From: an uncultured Eubacteriales bacterium | GTDB lineage: Bacteria; Bacillota; Clostridia; Oscillospirales; CAG-382 | Direction of reading: 5' to 3' | Length of the DNA: 64,000 bases | NCBI GenBank assembly: GCA_900551295.1 | Contig: URVJ01000002.1 | Coordinates: 82,189-146,188 of the forward strand | Part shown: positions 16,869 to 25,669 of the stretch, in pieces | Position numbering within the stretch: the stretch's first letter is position 1 | How the letters are laid out: each line of letters opens with the position of its first letter | Program-made: the position numbers and the translations under genes | Notes under the pieces: model-generated | What the model saw: only the letters and a program-made list of their open reading frames with translations | What the model was told of the DNA's origin: nothing | Databases searched by the model: none

Positions 16869-18230
16869 ATGGACAATACTGAAAATACTTTTTTCGGCAG
16901 CGAAAGAGTGAGTAAAATATTGTTAAAGATCTGTCCGCCGGTAATGTTCGCACAGCTCATACAGGCTTTGTATAATCTGGTAGACAGCTATTTTATCGGA
17001 AAATGTTCCGAGGAGGGACTTACGGCACTGTCCGTAATATATCCGATACAGCTTATAATAATAGCTCTCGGCGTGGGAATCGGCGTCGGAGTAAATACCG
17101 TAATGGCGCGTTTTTACGGACTCGGAGAAAAGGAAAAGGCAGCTAAGACCGCAGGCACCGGAATTGCTGTTTCGGCACTGTGCTGGATCGTCTTTGCGCT
17201 TGTTTCGCTTATATTTATGAAACCGTTTGCAAACGCGTCGTCGCAGTCAGTACTTGTAAGACAGTACGTAAAGGACTACGGATATATCGTATGCGTCGGA
17301 AGTACGGGAATATTCCTTGAAGGTGTGTTTTCAAAGATACATCAGGCAAAGGGAAATATGAAACTTCCCATGATAGCCCAAGTGTGCGGAGCGCTGTTCA
17401 ATATTGTTTTCGATAAGATATTGATTTTCGGCCTCGGGTCAATACCCGCGCTCGGAATAAAGGGCGCCGCATATGCGACGGTCGGAGGTCAGATACTCGC
17501 TGCGGTAATTACGGGCGCAAGCATGAGGTATAAACCGCCCGTTGTGTCAGAGACTGTAAAATACACCAAACTCATCTGGACAGCCGGAATGCCGTCTATC
17601 GTAATGCAGGCGCTGTATACCGTGTACATACTCGGACTCAATCTTCTTCTCGTGACTTTCTCGGACGCTGCGGTTACGGTTCTCGGAATATACTATAAGC
17701 TCCAGTCGCTGTTTTTTATACCGCTTTTCGGGATGGAGACCTGTATAGTCCCGGTGCTCAGTTATAACTGCGCGCGAAAGAGTTATGACAGATGCCGTAA
17801 AATATTGTTTGAATCTTTCGGCGTGAGCGCGGCTTTCATGGCGTTCGGAATAATTGCGTTTGAATTTTTCCCGACTCAGCTTATAGGATTGTTTTCGCAC
17901 AGCGAACTTGTAAAGGACGTCGGCAGAGTGGGATTTCGCATTATAGCGTCAAGCTTTCTTCCGGCAGCCTATTCGCTTTTGATACCTGTTTTCTTTCAGG
18001 CGGTCGGCAGAAATTTCGAGAGCGTGGCGCTTACGGTGCTGCGTCAGGTAATACTTTTCGTGCCGCTGGCATGGCTGCTTTCATTCGCCGGACTTAACTT
18101 TGTGTGGTGTACTTTCCCGATTACCGAAATACTTACCTGCGCGCTCGGAATGTATTTTTATGCCGGACTTTCAAAAAAATGGCGTAATGAAACGGCGGAA
18201 TTGCAGCAAAAATCAAAATCAGACGTATAA
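16869..18230 (+). CDS. MATE family multidrug/cation exporter
   Basis: About 453 residues, 12 predicted helices, MATE (MOP superfamily) fold with the N-terminal 'MFAQLIQALYNLVDSYFIG' segment typical of clostridial MATE proteins. Expected to export drugs or metabolites in exchange for Na+ or H+. ATG at 16869 is preferred because GGAGA (16856-16860) is 8 bases upstream; ATG at 16863 is too near, and longer starts would begin at the promoter. Substrate unknown. Confidence 0.88.
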   Translation: MDNTENTFFGSERVSKILLKICPPVMFAQLIQALYNLVDSYFIGKCSEEGLTALSVIYPIQLIIIALGVGIGVGVNTVMARFYGLGEKEKAAKTAGTGIAVSALCWIVFALVSLIFMKPFANASSQSVLVRQYVKDYGYIVCVGSTGIFLEGVFSKIHQAKGNMKLPMIAQVCGALFNIVFDKILIFGLGSIPALGIKGAAYATVGGQILAAVITGASMRYKPPVVSETVKYTKLIWTAGMPSIVMQALYTVYILGLNLLLVTFSDAAVTVLGIYYKLQSLFFIPLFGMETCIVPVLSYNCARKSYDRCRKILFESFGVSAAFMAFGIIAFEFFPTQLIGLFSHSELVKDVGRVGFRIIASSFLPAAYSLLIPVFFQAVGRNFESVALTVLRQVILFVPLAWLLSFAGLNFVWCTFPITEILTCALGMYFYAGLSKKWRNETAELQQKSKSDV

Positions 18231-18282
18231 AATGCACGGCAAATTTAAATACTTATTGTGATAATAAACAGAGGTGAAATAC

Positions 18283-19272
18283 ATGAAGATATTGTTTTAC
18301 GATACAAAGCCTTATGACAGCGAATCTTTTGACGCGATACTGCCGTCATATCCCGATATAACCATAGATTATCTCAAAACCGATATTTCTCCGCGAACCG
18401 CGTCCCTTGCACGTGAGAGCGACGCAGTATGCCTGTTTGTGGCGTCGGACGTCGGAGAAAAGACGGTAAGGGCGCTGCATGACGCCGGGGTAAAGCTTAT
18501 ACTCATGCGCTGCGCGGGATATAATAACGTCGATTTGAAAACTGCGGACGAGCTTGGAATGACTGTTATGCGCGTGCCGGGATACTCGCCCGAAGCAATA
18601 GCCGAACACGCGCTTGCGCTTGCTTTTGCCGTAAACAGACATATCCATAAGGCGTATATCAAAGTGCGCGAAAATAATTTCAGTCTTATGGGACTTACCG
18701 GTATCAATTTTCACGGAAAGACCGCCGGCATTATCGGAACCGGCAAGATCGGCGCCGCAATGGCTCGCTGCTGCCGCGGTATAGGCATGAAAGTAATAGC
18801 CTATGATAAGTACCCGAATAAGTCGCTTGACTTTGTCGAATATAAAACTCTGGACGAGGTGCTTTCTGAAAGCGATCTTATATCTCTGCACTGTCCTTTG
18901 ACGCAAGAAACCTATCACATGATAAATATCGACACCATAGAGAAGATGAAGGACGGAGTAATACTTGTAAATACGTCGCGCGGAGCACTTATCAGCACGG
19001 ACGATCTCATTAAGGGCAACCGTATGCATAAGTTTGCGGGAATAGGACTTGACGTGTACGAGGAGGAACAGAAAAACGTCTTTGAAAACCGCGAGGACGA
19101 TATTCTCGAAACTTCCGTAACATCAAGACTGCTTTCGTTCCCGAATGTAATCGTGACGTCGCATCAGGGCTTTCTCACAAAAGAGGCTCTTGAGGCTATA
19201 AGCACGACAACGCTCGATAATGCAATGAGCTTTGCAAACGGAAATCCCATTGCGGAAAATATAGTAAAGTAA
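18283..19272 (+). CDS. ldhA: D-lactate dehydrogenase (D-2-hydroxyacid dehydrogenase)
   Basis: About 329 residues. Reduces pyruvate to D-lactate with NADH to regenerate NAD+ in fermentation. Rossmann motif 'GIIGTGKIGAAMARCC' around residue 145, 'NTSRGALI' with the catalytic Arg, Glu in 'LDVYEEE' and catalytic His in 'SHQGF' near residue 293. The 'YSPEAIAEHALAL' segment is typical of LdhA-type enzymes. GAGGTG 6 bases before ATG 18283 fixes the start. A relaxed 2-hydroxyacid specificity is possible. Confidence 0.9.
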   Translation: MKILFYDTKPYDSESFDAILPSYPDITIDYLKTDISPRTASLARESDAVCLFVASDVGEKTVRALHDAGVKLILMRCAGYNNVDLKTADELGMTVMRVPGYSPEAIAEHALALAFAVNRHIHKAYIKVRENNFSLMGLTGINFHGKTAGIIGTGKIGAAMARCCRGIGMKVIAYDKYPNKSLDFVEYKTLDEVLSESDLISLHCPLTQETYHMINIDTIEKMKDGVILVNTSRGALISTDDLIKGNRMHKFAGIGLDVYEEEQKNVFENREDDILETSVTSRLLSFPNVIVTSHQGFLTKEALEAISTTTLDNAMSFANGNPIAENIVK

Positions 19273-19288
19273 AAATGTGCGTAAAATA

Positions 19289-19325
19289 CGGCGGAGACGA
19301 AATATCTTCCGCCGCGTTTTGTTTT
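19289..19325 (+). terminator. Rho-independent terminator of ldhA
   Basis: CGGCGGA (19289-19295) pairs with TCCGCCG (19308-19314), followed by CGTTTTGTTTT. Confidence 0.8.
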
Positions 19326-19329
19326 GCGG

Positions 19330-19362
19330 TTGACAAAGTTTAAATTTGCGTGTAAAATTTAA
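19330..19362 (+). promoter_or_regulatory. Promoter of the TetR gene with overlapping operator
   Basis: TTGACA (19330-19335), 17-base spacer, TAAAAT (19353-19358). Between and over these lies a perfect 8-base inverted repeat, TTAAATTT (19340-19347) and AAATTTAA (19355-19362), spaced by 7. An operator covering spacer and -10 fits autorepression by the TetR protein encoded next. Confidence 0.7.
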
Positions 19363-19392
19363 GTGAAAAATATTTATCTGCGGAGAAATATA

Positions 19393-19974
19393 ATGGCAAA
19401 AAAGACTAACAATACAAAAAGCAAAATTGTAAAAGCTGCATGGAAACTGTTTTATGAGCAAGGGTACGACGATACGACGGTCGATGAAATAATTTCCGAG
19501 TCCGGTACTTCCAAAGGCTCGTTCTATCACTATTTCGACGGCAAGGACGCGCTGTTAAGCTCTCTTTCGTATATGTTCGACGAAAAGTATACGGAGCTTC
19601 GCGAAACTCTCGACGACGGCATGAACAGCTTTGACAAACTGCTGTATATGAATGAAGTGCTTTTCGGAATGATAGACAGCGAGATAAATATAGACCTGCT
19701 TGCGCGCCTCTATTCTTCTCAGCTCACCGCAAAAAGCCAGAAACATATGCTTGACTATAACAGAGAGTATTACAAACTGCTCAGAAAAGTCGTTTCCGAA
19801 GGGCAGGAGAGAGGCGAAATTAGCCGCGAAATGTCGGTGAACGATATAGTAAATTTCTATGCGATGTGCGAACGCGGAATAATGTATGACTGGTGTATAC
19901 ATAACGGAGAATACTCGCTTAAAGAGTACGCAAAAGAGGTTATGCCGATTTTCCTGTCAAAACTCAAAGTTTAA
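19393..19974 (+). CDS. TetR/AcrR family transcriptional regulator
   Basis: 193 residues. The N-terminal helix-turn-helix ('TTVDEIISESGTSKGSFYHY', about 27-46) is canonical TetR; the C-terminal ligand domain is not assignable. Start ATG at 19393 (CGGAGA upstream); the in-frame GTG at 19363 cannot be used because transcription should begin near it. Neighbours: D-lactate dehydrogenase and MATE exporter upstream, PutP-type symporter downstream, any of which might be regulated; the palindrome in its own promoter suggests autoregulation. Confidence 0.9.
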   Translation: MAKKTNNTKSKIVKAAWKLFYEQGYDDTTVDEIISESGTSKGSFYHYFDGKDALLSSLSYMFDEKYTELRETLDDGMNSFDKLLYMNEVLFGMIDSEINIDLLARLYSSQLTAKSQKHMLDYNREYYKLLRKVVSEGQERGEISREMSVNDIVNFYAMCERGIMYDWCIHNGEYSLKEYAKEVMPIFLSKLKV

Positions 19975-20073
19975 ATGTAAAAAGTTTATTAACGGTTCGG
20001 CGCGATTATGATGTTTGGTACGGTCTGAAAAGGTATATATAAGTCGAAATTTGTCGCGAATTATAATTTTGGT

Positions 20074-20101
20074 ACAGAATGTAGTCTATACTGCGTTCTG
20101 T
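20074..20101 (+). promoter_or_regulatory. 28-base imperfect dyad upstream of putP
   Basis: ACAGAA (20074-20079) and TTCTGT (20096-20101) with inner AGT/ACT pairing around CTAT. It ends immediately before the putP -35, a usual position for an activator or repressor site. Not the same sequence as the TetR-gene palindrome. Confidence 0.45.
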
Positions 20102-20102
20102 A

Positions 20103-20131
20103 TTGCGTTTTATGAATAAGTATGATACAAT
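20103..20131 (+). promoter_or_regulatory. SigA-type promoter for putP
   Basis: TTGCGT (20103-20108), 17-base spacer, TACAAT (20126-20131), 35 bases before the start codon. Confidence 0.65.
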
Positions 20132-20165
20132 ATCCGAGTAATTTTTTAACAGTGAGGTAAAAATC

Positions 20166-21662
20166 ATGGAAGTTTTGTCATTTGTGCTTTACTTTCTGCT
20201 CATGCTCGGAATAGGAGTGTATTTCTTCTTTAAGGGCAAGGGAAAAGAGGAAAGCGAAAAGGATTATTTTCTCGGCGGAAGAAAAATGGGACCGTGGGTA
20301 ACGGCAATGAGCGCACAGGCGTCGGATATGAGCGCATGGCTGCTTATGGGACTGCCGGGAAGCATACTCGCGTTCGGCCTCGGACAGGCGTGGATCGGTA
20401 TCGGTCTTGCCATAGGAACATCGCTTAACTGGATGTTCGTCGCAAAGCGTCTCAGATGCTTTTCAAAGGCTGCCGGCGACTCCATTACACTGCCGCAGTA
20501 TCTTTCAAACAGATTTGCGTCAAAGAGCCATGCTCTTCAGGTCGTAAGCGCCGTAATATTCTTGGTATGCTTTACGGTATACGTTGCAAGCGGATTTGTA
20601 GCCGGTGCTTCGGTGTTCAATGAACTTTTCCCGTCTCTCGGCGAATCAAGGTCAATGCTTATCTTTGCGTTCATCATAATTGTCTATACCTTCTTGGGCG
20701 GATTTAACGCCGTATGCTGGACGGACTTTTTCCAGGGACTGCTTATGCTCGTTGCACTTCTCGCAGTGCCGATAATGATCATGTTTACTCAGAACCCGGA
20801 TGCTTCCGCACTTGCAAATACCATAGTGGGCTCCGACGGAACACAGTATACATTTGTTGCAAACTTTTTCAATGCGTCATGGCAGGATATAGTATCGGGA
20901 CTCGCATGGGGACTCGGATACTGCGGAATGCCGCACATACTCGTAAGATTTATGTCTATCGAAAAGCCGTCCATGATAAAGAAAAGCGCGACGGTGGCTA
21001 TAATCTGGGTTGTGATCTCTCTTGCATGCACAATACTCCTCGCATACTACGGACGTATGCTTATCGGAGAAGAACTGCTTGTTGACGGTAATCAGAAGCT
21101 TGTATTCGTAAGACTTGCAAGAATGCTGTTCCACCCGTTTGTGGCGGGAATTCTGCTCGCTGCAATAATCGCGGCTTCAATGTCAACGGCAGACTCGCAG
21201 CTGCTTGTTGCGTCCTCGTCATTTACAAGCGATATTTATAAGCCCGTTATCAGAAAGAACACTTCCGAAAAGGAAGTTCTCTGGGTCGGAAGAATCGTGG
21301 TTCTCGCGGTTTCCGTAATTGCATACTTCATCGCAAGCAGCAAGGGTTCGGGAGCACAGGCTATAATGGAAATGGTTGAAAACGCATGGGCAGGATTCGG
21401 CGGTTCTTTCGGACCGGTCGTTGTGCTGTCGCTGTTCTGGAAGAGAATGACATATAAGGGCGCGTGTGCCGGCGTTGTTTTCGGTGCGCTTACAGATGTG
21501 CTTTGGCTCATTAAGTTCAAGCCCGTAACCGGCATTTACGAGATACTTCCGGCATTTGCAGTCGGTTTTATCGCAGCCGTTGTCGTTTCCCTCTGCGATA
21601 AGAAACCCTCTGATGAGGTTCTTGACATCTACGCAAAGGCGACAAGCGCCGACTGCGACTGA
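20166..21662 (+). CDS. putP: Sodium/proline-type symporter (PutP)
   Basis: 498-residue sodium:solute symporter (SSS family) with about 13 helices. 'DYFLGGRKMGPWVTAMSAQA' with 'SDMSAWLLMGLPG' is the PutP-like N-terminal sodium-site region and 'SMSTADSQLLVASSSF' the conserved helix with sodium-binding serines. Proline is the most likely substrate, but other amino or organic acids are possible. The gene has its own promoter and terminator; the start has GAGGTAA upstream. Confidence 0.9.
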   Translation: MEVLSFVLYFLLMLGIGVYFFFKGKGKEESEKDYFLGGRKMGPWVTAMSAQASDMSAWLLMGLPGSILAFGLGQAWIGIGLAIGTSLNWMFVAKRLRCFSKAAGDSITLPQYLSNRFASKSHALQVVSAVIFLVCFTVYVASGFVAGASVFNELFPSLGESRSMLIFAFIIIVYTFLGGFNAVCWTDFFQGLLMLVALLAVPIMIMFTQNPDASALANTIVGSDGTQYTFVANFFNASWQDIVSGLAWGLGYCGMPHILVRFMSIEKPSMIKKSATVAIIWVVISLACTILLAYYGRMLIGEELLVDGNQKLVFVRLARMLFHPFVAGILLAAIIAASMSTADSQLLVASSSFTSDIYKPVIRKNTSEKEVLWVGRIVVLAVSVIAYFIASSKGSGAQAIMEMVENAWAGFGGSFGPVVVLSLFWKRMTYKGACAGVVFGALTDVLWLIKFKPVTGIYEILPAFAVGFIAAVVVSLCDKKPSDEVLDIYAKATSADCD

Positions 21663-21704
21663 TAAACGGTAATTTATTCGCGTTTCGGCTTTGATTTTAA
21701 AAAT

Positions 21705-21757
21705 AAACTCTGTGTCTTTCCTGTTGCTTCGGGATTCGGCACGGAGTTTTCTTTTTG
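21705..21757 (+). terminator. Rho-independent terminator of putP
   Basis: AAACTCTGTG (21705-21714) pairs with CACGGAGTTT (21740-21749) with one G-U, followed by TCTTTTT. The rest of the 335-base gap up to 21998 is A+T rich and holds only the next promoter; I see no coding sequence there. Confidence 0.75.
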
Positions 21758-21893
21758 GTGCCTCAATTTCCGTAAAATGCTTTTTTCTGTAAACAAAAGT
21801 GATAAAACACAAACTTTTTTGCCTTTATTGAAAACCGTTTCAATTTTCTCCGAAAAATTCACAATTTTTTGTCAATAATAATAATGAAAACTA

Positions 21894-21922
21894 TTGCAAT
21901 TTGAGACGGAAAGTTGTATAAT
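21894..21922 (+). promoter_or_regulatory. SigA-type promoter of the decarboxylase/sodium-pump operon
   Basis: TTGCAA (21894-21899), 17-base spacer, TATAAT (21917-21922), about 75 bases before the first start codon. Strong match, consistent with the operon's high-expression codon style. Confidence 0.8.
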
Positions 21923-21997
21923 ACTCTCAAAATGGGGCGGAAGTTGGAAAACTTGAAAAAATCTGCCATTTTTAATAATCTGTATGGAGGTAAAAAT

Positions 21998-23485
21998 ATG
22001 GATTTACAAATGAGAAGCGACAGTCTTGCAAAGGCAAAAAAGCTGCTCAACGATAAGACAAATGCCGATAAACTCCATAAAGCGGGAAAACATACCGCAT
22101 ATGAGCTTATGGATATGCTCTTTGACAGCGGAACTTTTGTAGAGACAAACGCTTATGTCAGAGCGTATGCCAATGAGCTTGGCACGTCAAACCCTGCCGA
22201 ATACGAAGGCGTTGTCTGCGGCTACGGTGCGGTTGACGGAAGACTTACGTTTGCCTATGTTCAGAACGCCGCAAGAATGAACGGTGCTTTTTCAAAGGCG
22301 GCGGCGGCAAAGATCACGGCCCTGTGCGACATGGCAATCAAGAACGGCGCACCCGTAGTATCGGTGTTCGACTCGAACGGCGCAAAGATTGAAGAGGGCG
22401 TTGACGTTCTCGCAGGCTACGGCGCAGTTATGAAAAAGACTGCGGCATTAAGCGGCAGAGTACCTCAGATTGCAGTTGTGTGCGGAAATACCGCAGGCGC
22501 GTCGGCAACGATAGCCTCCATGGCTGATGTTCGTGTTATGACGGAAAAAGCAAAGTTCTCGGTTTCACCCGCAAGCGTGCTTGCCGATAACGGTGCGGAT
22601 AAGGACACTGCAAGCGCAAAGAGCGCATATGAAGACGGATATGTCGACGTAATGTGCGCAAAAGACGAGGACGCTTTTGAAAGCGTAAAGGATATCCTTT
22701 CTTTCCTCCCGTCAAATAAGCTTGACAATAACGTTTATACAGGCGTTGAGGACGATCCCAACCGCGCAACTCCCGAAGTTGAGACGCTTGTTGCAAATGA
22801 AAATTACGACGCACATGACCTTATAAAGTCCGTAGCGGACGGCGCAAGATTTACCGAACTCGGAGCATGCAAGGCAAATGCCGTAATTACCGCGTTCATG
22901 ACGGTCAACGGAGTTGTATGCGGAGTTGCCGCAAATAACCCCGCGCATAACGGCGGCAGACTTTCGGCAGGTGCTCTCAGAAAGCTTTCCGCATTCGTAA
23001 ATCTTTGCAATTCGTTTGGAATTTCGGTTCTGAATCTCGTTGATACAAAGGGATATAACGCAAAGTGCGAGGCTGAAGGCGGCAGAATGACCGAAGAATC
23101 CGCAAAGACGGCAAAGGCATACGCACTCGCGTCTGTTCCCGTAATTACCGTATATACCGGCAGCGCATACGGCAGCGCACTTACCGTAATGGGTTCAAAG
23201 GCGCTCGGTGCCGATCTCGTGCTCGCGCTCGACAGCGCAAAGCTCGGAGTACTCGACCCGGCGGCGTCTGTTGCAATGATGTGGACGGAAAAGCTTCTCG
23301 GAGCAAAGGCGCCCATCGAAAAAAGAAAGGCTCTTGAGGAAGAGTGGGCAAACGTAATGTCAACTCCTCTTATGGCGGCTTACAGCGGACAGGTAGACGA
23401 TATAGTTCCTGCCGCAGAGCTTCGTCAGAGAATAGCCTCCGCACTTGAAATGCTTTCCATGAAGAAAGAATTTCTTGATCTTTAA
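21998..23485 (+). CDS. Acyl-CoA carboxylase-type carboxyltransferase (12S/MmdA-like) subunit
   Basis: About 495 residues of the crotonase-fold carboxyltransferase family (PccB, MmdA, transcarboxylase 12S). Two homologous halves are visible, with oxyanion-hole regions 'VVCGNTAGASATIASMADV' in the first and 'TVYTGSAYGSALTVMGSKAL' in the second. Family role: moving CO2 between biotin and an acyl-CoA such as propionyl/methylmalonyl-CoA. It heads an operon with OadG, biotin carrier, OadB and OadA. TGGAGG 8 bases before ATG 21998 fixes the start; a longer in-frame version would begin upstream of any RBS. The first half is rather diverged ('FDSNGAKIEEGVD' where SGGARIQEG is usual), so its acyl substrate is uncertain. 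Confidence 0.85.
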   Translation: MDLQMRSDSLAKAKKLLNDKTNADKLHKAGKHTAYELMDMLFDSGTFVETNAYVRAYANELGTSNPAEYEGVVCGYGAVDGRLTFAYVQNAARMNGAFSKAAAAKITALCDMAIKNGAPVVSVFDSNGAKIEEGVDVLAGYGAVMKKTAALSGRVPQIAVVCGNTAGASATIASMADVRVMTEKAKFSVSPASVLADNGADKDTASAKSAYEDGYVDVMCAKDEDAFESVKDILSFLPSNKLDNNVYTGVEDDPNRATPEVETLVANENYDAHDLIKSVADGARFTELGACKANAVITAFMTVNGVVCGVAANNPAHNGGRLSAGALRKLSAFVNLCNSFGISVLNLVDTKGYNAKCEAEGGRMTEESAKTAKAYALASVPVITVYTGSAYGSALTVMGSKALGADLVLALDSAKLGVLDPAASVAMMWTEKLLGAKAPIEKRKALEEEWANVMSTPLMAAYSGQVDDIVPAAELRQRIASALEMLSMKKEFLDL

Positions 23486-23508
23486 ATGAAAGCCGAAGGT
23501 GAAATAAA

Positions 23509-23886
23509 ATGAATATGTACAGTGTAATGCTTTCCGCACAGTCGGCGGCAGCAGCGGGCGTGATAGACGCAAACCAGCCCATAAAGAACGTCGGAGAAGC
23601 TCTCGGATACTCGCTTTCAACATCGCTTTTCGGTTTCGCGGTAGTTTTCGGTGTGCTTGCTTTGATATGGGGTGTACTTTCACTCTTTAAGATCTTCTTT
23701 GCCGGCAAAAGCGAAGAGGATAAAAAAAAACCCGAAATAACTGAGTCCGCAGTACAGAACGTGTCTCCGGCAGTCGATGAAGCAGCTCTTGTTGCGGCGA
23801 TAACCGCAGCAGTAAGCGCATACAGGGTCGCACACGGAGAGAGCGCAGGCGGATTCCGCGTAGTTTCCTTTAAAAAGAGAAAATAA
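23509..23886 (+). CDS. oadG: OadG-type gamma subunit of the Na+-pumping decarboxylase
   Basis: 125 residues with one membrane helix (about 36-58), a charged linker 'SEEDKKKPEI' and a short Ala-rich helix. The C-terminal helix 'DEAALVAAITAAVSAYR' is a hallmark of clostridial OadG/MmdD gamma/delta subunits. Anchors and assembles the complex at the membrane. GAAGGTG lies about 6 bases upstream. Confidence 0.8.
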   Translation: MNMYSVMLSAQSAAAAGVIDANQPIKNVGEALGYSLSTSLFGFAVVFGVLALIWGVLSLFKIFFAGKSEEDKKKPEITESAVQNVSPAVDEAALVAAITAAVSAYRVAHGESAGGFRVVSFKKRK

Positions 23887-23930
23887 ATGTTTGCCGGGTT
23901 TTTGATTTCCCGGAGAAATGGAGAATTATT

Positions 23931-24329
23931 ATGGCAAAGCAATACAGCGTTACCGTAAACGGTACTGTTTATGACGTTACAGTCGAAGAACTCGGTACTG
24001 CCGCAGCTCCGGCAGCCGTATCGGCACCCACACCCGCACCTGCACCTGCACCCGTTGCAGCTCCGGTACCCGCACAGGCACCTGCAGCTCCCAAAGCTCC
24101 TGCAGCAACCGGCGCCGGAGAAAAGATCGACGCACCTCTCAACGGTACTGTTCTTGACGTTAAGGTTTCAAGCGGCACAGCAGTAAAGAAGGGCGATCTT
24201 CTTCTCATCATCGAAGCGATGAAGATGGAAAATGAAATACTTGCTCCCAAGGACGGCACAATCACCTCTGTTGCGGTACAGAAGGGCAGCACGGTAAATG
24301 CCGGCGACGCTCTCGCAACTATCGCGTAA
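23931..24329 (+). CDS. Biotin carboxyl carrier subunit
   Basis: 132 residues: a short N-terminal segment, an Ala/Pro-rich flexible linker (about 23-60) and a biotinyl domain with the biotinylation motif 'EAMKMENE' (Lys 98). Carries CO2 between the carboxyltransferases and the membrane pump. Corresponds to MmdC/GcdC or 1.3S transcarboxylase. In this operon biotin carrier and OadA are separate proteins, not fused. Confidence 0.93.
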   Translation: MAKQYSVTVNGTVYDVTVEELGTAAAPAAVSAPTPAPAPAPVAAPVPAQAPAAPKAPAATGAGEKIDAPLNGTVLDVKVSSGTAVKKGDLLLIIEAMKMENEILAPKDGTITSVAVQKGSTVNAGDALATIA

Positions 24330-24369
24330 TTCCTCTGTGAGAGAAAAATTTTAAGGAGGAAATAAACAA

Positions 24370-25596
24370 ATGAACTTTTTAGACAGCCTGTTAAACCTGT
24401 GGGAATCCACGGGTATCTATAAGATGCTGTACACGGTAGACGCAGCCACAGGCGCCGCAGTATTCAATACCGGATTCGTAAAGACGCTTATCATGTACGT
24501 TATAGTAGCGGTTCTTATGTACCTTGCAATAGCAAAGAAATTCGAGCCTCTGCTTCTGCTGCCGATAGCATTCGGTATGCTTCTCGCAAACCTTCCCGGA
24601 GCTGAGCTTTATCACTCCGAACTGTTTATCCATGAGGATGGATCACCGCTCAATATCCAGCAGATAACCGAAATGGGCGGACTTATGGACTACCTTTATC
24701 TCGGCGTAAAACTCGGTATTTACCCGTCGCTTATATTCCTTGGCGTCGGCGCGATGACTGACTTTACTCCCCTTATAGCAAATCCTAAGTCGCTTCTTCT
24801 CGGAGCTGCCGCACAGTTCGGTATATACATTGCGTATACCCTTGCAATAGCAAGCGGCGCATTCACTCCGGCAGAAGCCGCGTCTATCGGTATAATCGGC
24901 GGTGCCGACGGCCCTACCGCAATTTACGTAACCAAGACTCTTGCACCTCATCTTCTCGGTGCGATAGCCGTTGCGGCATACTCGTATATGGCGCTTGTTC
25001 CTATCATTCAGCCGCCTATAATGAGACTCTGCACCACTAAAAAGGAAAGATGCATAAAGATGCAGCAGTTAAGACCTGTATCTCAGACCGAAAAGGTAGT
25101 ATTCCCGATATTCGTCGGCGCATTTGTATCACTCCTTCTTCCGGACGCAGCACCTCTCATAGGTTTCCTTATGCTCGGCAACCTGCTTAACGTTTGCGGA
25201 GTAACCGACAGACTTTCAAAGACTGCTCAGAATGAGCTTTGCAATATCGTTACAATATTCCTCGGTGTTTCCGTAGGCGTAACTGCAAATGCGGAAAACT
25301 TCCTGTCCGCAAAGACGCTTCTTATAATTGTTCTCGGACTTACCGCATTCTGCTTTGCAACCTTCGGCGGCGTAATCTTCGGTAAGATAATGTGCGCGCT
25401 CACCGGCGGCAAGATAAATCCGCTTATCGGTTCGGCAGGCGTTTCCGCAGTTCCTATGGCAGCGCGTGTTTCTCAGGTAGTTGGACAGAAGGATGATCCT
25501 TCTAACTTCCTTCTCATGCACGCAATGGGACCTAACGTCGCAGGCGTTATAGGCTCTGCCGTTGCGGCAGGCGTGTTCCTTGCACTTTACGCATAA
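24370..25596 (+). CDS. oadB: OadB-type beta subunit, Na+-pumping decarboxylase
   Basis: 408-residue integral membrane protein. The signature 'IGIIGGADGPTAIY' and 'ISGVPMAARV'-like 'SAVPMAARVSQVVGQ' with 'GPNVAGVIGSAVAAG' at the end are those of OadB/MmdB/GcdB. It decarboxylates carboxybiotin and exports Na+. Strong RBS 'aaggaggaaa'. The beta subunit does not itself reveal which acid is decarboxylated. Confidence 0.95.
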   Translation: MNFLDSLLNLWESTGIYKMLYTVDAATGAAVFNTGFVKTLIMYVIVAVLMYLAIAKKFEPLLLLPIAFGMLLANLPGAELYHSELFIHEDGSPLNIQQITEMGGLMDYLYLGVKLGIYPSLIFLGVGAMTDFTPLIANPKSLLLGAAAQFGIYIAYTLAIASGAFTPAEAASIGIIGGADGPTAIYVTKTLAPHLLGAIAVAAYSYMALVPIIQPPIMRLCTTKKERCIKMQQLRPVSQTEKVVFPIFVGAFVSLLLPDAAPLIGFLMLGNLLNVCGVTDRLSKTAQNELCNIVTIFLGVSVGVTANAENFLSAKTLLIIVLGLTAFCFATFGGVIFGKIMCALTGGKINPLIGSAGVSAVPMAARVSQVVGQKDDPSNFLLMHAMGPNVAGVIGSAVAAGVFLALYA

Positions 25597-25669
25597 AACA
25601 CAAAATTGTAATCAGCTTTGACGTAAGGTACATTTTTAAGACCTTGCGCCGGAAAGGATATAACACACT

